DNA from: Actinomycetes bacterium
GTDB lineage: Bacteria > Actinomycetota > Actinomycetes > Actinomycetales > Cellulomonadaceae
NCBI GenBank assembly: GCA_023424135.1
Contig: JAFAEH010000158.1
Span: forward strand, 1-7,668
Reading direction: 5' to 3'
Length of the DNA stretch: 7,668 nucleotides
A program made the position numbers and the translations under genes. The notes beneath the pieces are model-generated. The model was not told the origin of the DNA and ran no database searches. It saw only the letters and a list, made by a program, of their open reading frames with translations. Of the stretch, positions 4,582-7,668 are shown in pieces. Position 1 is the first letter of the stretch. Each line of letters begins with the position of its first letter.

Positions 4582-6546
4582 TTGGCTCCTCCTCCCCGCC
4601 GCCGTGAACGGCCGGTCCGCACGCTCGTCACCCTCGGGGTGCTGGTGGTCGCGCTCTTCGCGTCCGTCCTCGCCGGCACCCGCTGGGGCGACGCGTCGCT
4701 GACGCCGAACCTCGCGCTCGACCTCGAGGGCGGCACGCAGATCATCCTGCAGCCCGTCGCGGAGGCCGAGGGCCAGATCACGTCGGACACGATCAACCAG
4801 GCCATCGCGGTCATCCGCCAGCGCGTCGACGCCTCGGGCGTCGCCGAGGCGGAGATCTCCAGCCAGGGCGGCAACAACATCGTCGTCGCCCTGCCGGGGC
4901 GGCCCGACGAGGAGACGCTCGACCTGGTGCGCACGTCGGCCCAGATGGAGTTCCGGCCCGTGCTGGTGATGGCGGCCCCCGGTCCGACGCAGGAGGCGAC
5001 GGACGACCCGTCCGCCACGCCCACCGCCGACGCCACCGCGGAGGACGCGACGGCGGACGACGCCACCGCGGAGGACGCGACGGCCGACGACGCCACCGCC
5101 GACGACGCGACGGCGGACGACGCCACGCCGTCGGACCAGCCCACCAAGGACGCGCCCGACAGCCCGAGCGACATCGAGTACTACGTCACGCCCGCGGTCC
5201 TGGCCGAGTTCGACGCGCTGGACTGCACGCTCCCCGAGAACCGCACCGGCGGTGCGCCCGGCGACCCGGACGTCGCCTTCGTCGCGTGCGACCAGGAGGG
5301 CATGGCCAAGTACATCCTCGGTCCGGTCGAGATCCCGGGTGCGGACATCAAGAGCGCGACGTCCGGCATGGGCACCACGTCCACGGGCGTGTCGACCGGC
5401 CAGTGGGTCGTCAACCTCGAGTTCACGTCGGCCGGGACGCCGAAGTTCACCGAGGTGACCACGCGCCTGTCGCAGCAGACCTCGCCGCTGAACCAGTTCG
5501 CCGTCGTGCTCGACGCGCTGGTGATCTCGGCGCCGTCGGTGAGCATCGTCATCCCGAACGGGCAGGCGGAGATCTCCGGCTCGTTCACGCGCGAGTCGGC
5601 CGCGACGCTCGCCAACCAGCTGAACTTCGGCTCGCTGCCGATCAGCTTCACCGTGCAGAGCGAGCAGCAGATCTCGGCGACGCTCGGGTCCGAGCAGCTC
5701 CAGAAGGGCCTCATCGCGGGCGTCTTCGGCCTGCTGCTCGTCGTCGTGTACTCGCTGTTCCAGTACCGCACGCTCGGGCTGCTCACCGTCGCCTCCCTGG
5801 TGGTGGCCGCCGTCATCACCTACGGCGTGATCACGCTGCTGTCGTGGCTGCAGGGCTACCGGCTGTCCCTGCCCGGGGTCGCCGGTCTCATCGTCGCCAT
5901 CGGCATCACGGCGGACTCGTTCATCGTGTACTTCGAGCGCATCCGGGACGAGCTGCGTGACGGGCGGTCGCTGGCGACCGCGGTGGACAAGGGCTGGCAG
6001 CGGGCACGGCGCACGATCCTCGCGTCGGACGCGGTGAACTTCACCGCCGCGATCGTGCTGTACGTGCTGGCCGTCGGCGGCGTGCGCGGGTTCGCGTTCA
6101 CGCTCGGCCTGACGACGCTCGTCGACCTGCTCGTCGTGTTCCTGTTCACGCACCCCGCGATGACGCTGCTCGCACGCACGCGGTTCTTCGCCGAGGGTCA
6201 CCCGGCCTCCGGCCTCGACCCGCGCCGGCTCGGTGTGGAGGGGTCGCGCTACGTCGGGCGGGGCAAGGTCGTCGCCGGCGGTCGCACCGCCGACAAGGGC
6301 GCCACGACCGGTTCGCGGGCCGAGCGGGCCCCCGTGGCCGTCGGCGCGGCGGGCATGACGATCGCCGAGCGCCGTGCCGCGGCGCGCTCCGCCGCGTCCG
6401 CGACGACCGACGGTGCCGCAGCCGCAGGTCCCGGTGACGCCGTGCCGGGCGGTGCGGCGACGAGCGACGCGCCGTCGCCGGACCACCCACCGACGAACGT
6501 GACGGACGAGGCCGCGGCCGGTCGTCCCGAGGGGAGCGACCGCTGA
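4582..6546 (+). CDS. secD: Protein translocase subunit SecD
   Basis: SecD pairs with SecF to form an RND-like, proton-driven complex that pulls preproteins out of the Sec channel. From TTG 4582 it has 654 residues and begins MAPPPRRRERPVRTL. TM1 is at about 14-32, then the conserved LDLEGGTQI (46-54). The large extracytoplasmic P1 domain contains an Asp/Ala/Thr repeat insert (about 149-183) and cysteines at 215 and 236. TM2-TM6 run from about 377 to 530. TM4 holds VAIGITADSFIVYFERIRDE, whose Asp445 matches the proton-path aspartate of E. coli SecD. A low-complexity Ala/Gly-rich cytoplasmic tail of about 95-100 residues ends the protein. The TTG is preferred because a weak AGAAG ribosome binding site lies 7 bases upstream and the hairpin at 4537-4559 precedes it. 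ATG 4519 would add 21 unlikely residues. The stop overlaps secF by one base. Confidence 0.95.
   Translation: MAPPPRRRERPVRTLVTLGVLVVALFASVLAGTRWGDASLTPNLALDLEGGTQIILQPVAEAEGQITSDTINQAIAVIRQRVDASGVAEAEISSQGGNNIVVALPGRPDEETLDLVRTSAQMEFRPVLVMAAPGPTQEATDDPSATPTADATAEDATADDATAEDATADDATADDATADDATPSDQPTKDAPDSPSDIEYYVTPAVLAEFDALDCTLPENRTGGAPGDPDVAFVACDQEGMAKYILGPVEIPGADIKSATSGMGTTSTGVSTGQWVVNLEFTSAGTPKFTEVTTRLSQQTSPLNQFAVVLDALVISAPSVSIVIPNGQAEISGSFTRESAATLANQLNFGSLPISFTVQSEQQISATLGSEQLQKGLIAGVFGLLLVVVYSLFQYRTLGLLTVASLVVAAVITYGVITLLSWLQGYRLSLPGVAGLIVAIGITADSFIVYFERIRDELRDGRSLATAVDKGWQRARRTILASDAVNFTAAIVLYVLAVGGVRGFAFTLGLTTLVDLLVVFLFTHPAMTLLARTRFFAEGHPASGLDPRRLGVEGSRYVGRGKVVAGGRTADKGATTGSRAERAPVAVGAAGMTIAERRAAARSAASATTDGAAAAGPGDAVPGGAATSDAPSPDHPPTNVTDEAAAGRPEGSDR
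5026..5130 (+). repeat. Tandem repeat in secD encoding an acidic DDATA/EDATA linker
   Basis: Seven in-frame 15-base units encode ADATA, EDATA, DDATA, EDATA, DDATA, DDATA and DDATP (SecD residues 149-183 from the TTG start). From 5041 they form three 30-base units (5041-5070, 5071-5100, 5101-5130). The first two differ at only two bases, and GCG-ACG and GCC-ACC codon pairs alternate. This higher-order period indicates recent duplication by slippage or unequal recombination, not selection on the peptide alone. The encoded segment is a flexible, strongly acidic linker in the extracytoplasmic P1 domain, and its length probably varies between strains. Confidence 0.9.
6529..6536 (+). promoter_or_regulatory. 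Ribosome binding site of secF inside the end of secD
   Basis: GAGGGGAG lies 9 bases before the secF ATG at 6546, within the last codons of secD. With the TGATG stop-start overlap it supports coupled translation of the two partner subunits. Confidence 0.75.
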
Positions 6547-7637
6547 TGGCCACCGGATTCGCCCAGTGGGGCAACGACCTGTACACCGGGCGCCGGTCCT
6601 ACGACATCGTGGGCCGTCGCCGGGTCTGGTACGTCATCTCGGCGGTCCTCGTGGCCGTCTCCGCCGTCCTGCTGGTGGTGCCGGGCCTCAACCCCGGCAT
6701 CGAGTTCCGCGGCGGGTCGGAGTTCGTCGTCTCGAACGTCGACACGACGTCCCAGCAGCTCGCGATCGACACCGTGCAGTCGGTCGCGCCGGAGGAGACC
6801 CCGCGCGTCACGACCGTCGGCGGGTCGTCGCTGCGCATCCAGACGGCCGAGCTCACCAACGAGGAGGTCGAGCAGGTCAAGAACGCCCTGATGGCTGCGT
6901 TCGACGTCTCCGAGGACGACGTCACGAGCGCGTACATCGGGCCCACCTGGGGGCGTGACGTCTCGCAGAAGGCGATCACCGGCCTGGTGGTGTTCCTGCT
7001 GTTCGTCTCGGCCGTCATGACCGTGTACTTCCGCAACTGGCGGATGGCGGCGGCGGCGCTCCTCGCGCTGTTCCACGACCTCGTCATCACGGTCGGCATC
7101 TACGCCGCGGTCGGGTGGGAGGTGACGCCCGCGACCGTGATCGGGTTCCTGACGATCCTCGGGTACTCGATCTACGACACCGTGGTCGTGTTCGACAAGG
7201 TCCGCGAGAACACGGACGGCGTGCTGGACCAGACCCGGTTCACGTACGCCGAGAAGGCCAACCTCGCCGTCAACCAGACGCTCGTGCGCTCGATCAACAC
7301 GTCTGCCGTCGCGCTCCTGCCCGTCGCGTCGATCCTCGTCGTGGGCGCGTTCATCCTGGGCGCGGGCACGCTTCGCGACATCGCGCTGGCGCTGTTCATC
7401 GGCATGTTCGTCGGCGCGTTCTCGTCGATCTTCATCGCGACGCCGCTCGAGGTCACGCTGCGCGAGCGCGAGGAGCGCATCCGTCGACACACCGACAAGG
7501 TCCTCGCTGCGCGCAGCGGCGCCACGCTCGACGAGGACGGCGAGCCGGTCGCGGCCGGGGCACCCCGCGCGACGGCGTCGCTGCGCCCCGGCGGGCACCT
7601 CGGGCAGTCGGCTCAGCCCAGGCGGAAGGGCCGGTGA
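6546..7637 (+). CDS. secF: Protein translocase subunit SecF
   Basis: SecF is the second half of the proton-driven SecDF export complex in the cytoplasmic membrane. It has 363 residues. TM1 is at about 27-46, followed by GIEFRGGSEF (51-60), the family counterpart of the GIDFTGGT motif. A short extracytoplasmic P4-type domain covers about 60-140. TM2-TM6 start after YIGPTWGRDVSQKA and run from about 144 to 300. GYSIYDTVVVFDKVREN (206-222) is the SecF signature, and Asp211 aligns with the functionally important aspartate of E. coli SecF (GYSLNDT). The C-terminal 60 residues are cytoplasmic, charged and end in a basic RRKGR. The ATG overlaps the secD stop by one base (TGATG) and has a good ribosome binding site. 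The stop overlaps the GTG of the next gene (GTGA), so the transcription unit continues past the window. Confidence 0.97.
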   Translation: MATGFAQWGNDLYTGRRSYDIVGRRRVWYVISAVLVAVSAVLLVVPGLNPGIEFRGGSEFVVSNVDTTSQQLAIDTVQSVAPEETPRVTTVGGSSLRIQTAELTNEEVEQVKNALMAAFDVSEDDVTSAYIGPTWGRDVSQKAITGLVVFLLFVSAVMTVYFRNWRMAAAALLALFHDLVITVGIYAAVGWEVTPATVIGFLTILGYSIYDTVVVFDKVRENTDGVLDQTRFTYAEKANLAVNQTLVRSINTSAVALLPVASILVVGAFILGAGTLRDIALALFIGMFVGAFSSIFIATPLEVTLREREERIRRHTDKVLAARSGATLDEDGEPVAAGAPRATASLRPGGHLGQSAQPRRKGR

Positions 7638-7668
7638 CGGCGCAGGCCGCCGGGGCGAGCGCGCAGCC
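7634..7668 (+). CDS. Start of the next gene, probably adenine phosphoribosyltransferase (partial)
   Basis: A GTG at 7634 overlaps the secF stop in the coupled form GTGA and is preceded by GGAAGGG at 7624-7630, a good Shine-Dalgarno match 3 bases away. Only 11 codons (MTAQAAGASAQ) and two further bases are inside the window, too few to identify the protein. In many actinobacteria secD-secF is followed by apt (adenine salvage, AMP from adenine and PRPP) and then relA, so apt is the likeliest identity. This rests on synteny alone. Confidence 0.55.
   Translation, partial: MTAQAAGASAQ

Noticed and set aside
2412..5174. Second long minus-strand open frame with repeated SAVAS segments
   Set aside because: The repeated segment is just the antisense reading of the secD tandem repeat, and the rest is antisense to ruvA, ruvB and yajC. 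No ribosome binding site or conserved domain is visible.
1..7668. Search for CRISPR arrays, insertion sequences, tRNA or rRNA genes, att sites, toxin-antitoxin pairs or a novel defence-type system
   Set aside because: None seen. The coding density is filled by conserved core genes in a familiar order, and no gap exceeds about 150 bases.

Overview
This is a high-GC, densely packed, one-directional stretch of bacterial chromosome. The GC-rich third codon positions, frequent GTG/TTG starts, TAGNNT-type -10 boxes and the gene order pdxT-yebC-ruvC-ruvA-ruvB-yajC-secD-secF-(apt) all point to an actinobacterium. The protein sequences look most like the order Micrococcales (Cellulomonas-like). That placement is inferred from general family knowledge, not from a search. 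All genes lie on the + strand. The long ORFs on the minus strand are GC-driven shadows.

Layout. Positions 1-88 hold a perfect GC-rich hairpin at the window edge (probably the end of an upstream transcript) and a promoter with a TAGGAT -10 box so close to the pdxT GTG that the message is probably leaderless. pdxT (89-700) encodes the glutaminase subunit of pyridoxal-5'-phosphate synthase. After an 89-base gap containing an imperfect long hairpin comes yebC (790-1545, a YebC/TACO1-family factor), followed by ruvC (1606-2172, Holliday junction resolvase). The 70-base gap between ruvC and ruvA carries a good match to the actinobacterial LexA/SOS box (2182-2197). ruvA (2243-2860) and ruvB (2853-3950) follow, overlapping by 8 bases. 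The 141-base gap after ruvB contains a well-spaced promoter (TTGGAG-17-TAGACT). This starts the protein-export group: yajC (4092-4499), secD (4582-6546, probable TTG start) and secF (6546-7637). The first 11 codons of a further gene, probably apt by synteny, overlap the secF stop.

How the genes work together. RuvA, RuvB and RuvC form the branch-migration and resolution machine for Holliday junctions. The SOS box sits inside the cluster, so damage induction would raise RuvAB while RuvC stays with yebC. SecD, SecF and YajC form the accessory membrane complex of the Sec translocon, which uses proton motive force to pull exported proteins across the membrane. PdxT supplies ammonia to PdxS for vitamin B6 synthesis and is linked to its neighbours only by position.

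This is a conserved housekeeping region. I found no evidence of a previously undescribed system. The points most worth a second look are the internal SOS box, the leaderless pdxT promoter with an inverted repeat over its -35 region, the 30-base tandem repeat inside secD that encodes an acidic linker, and the perfect hairpin between yajC and secD.
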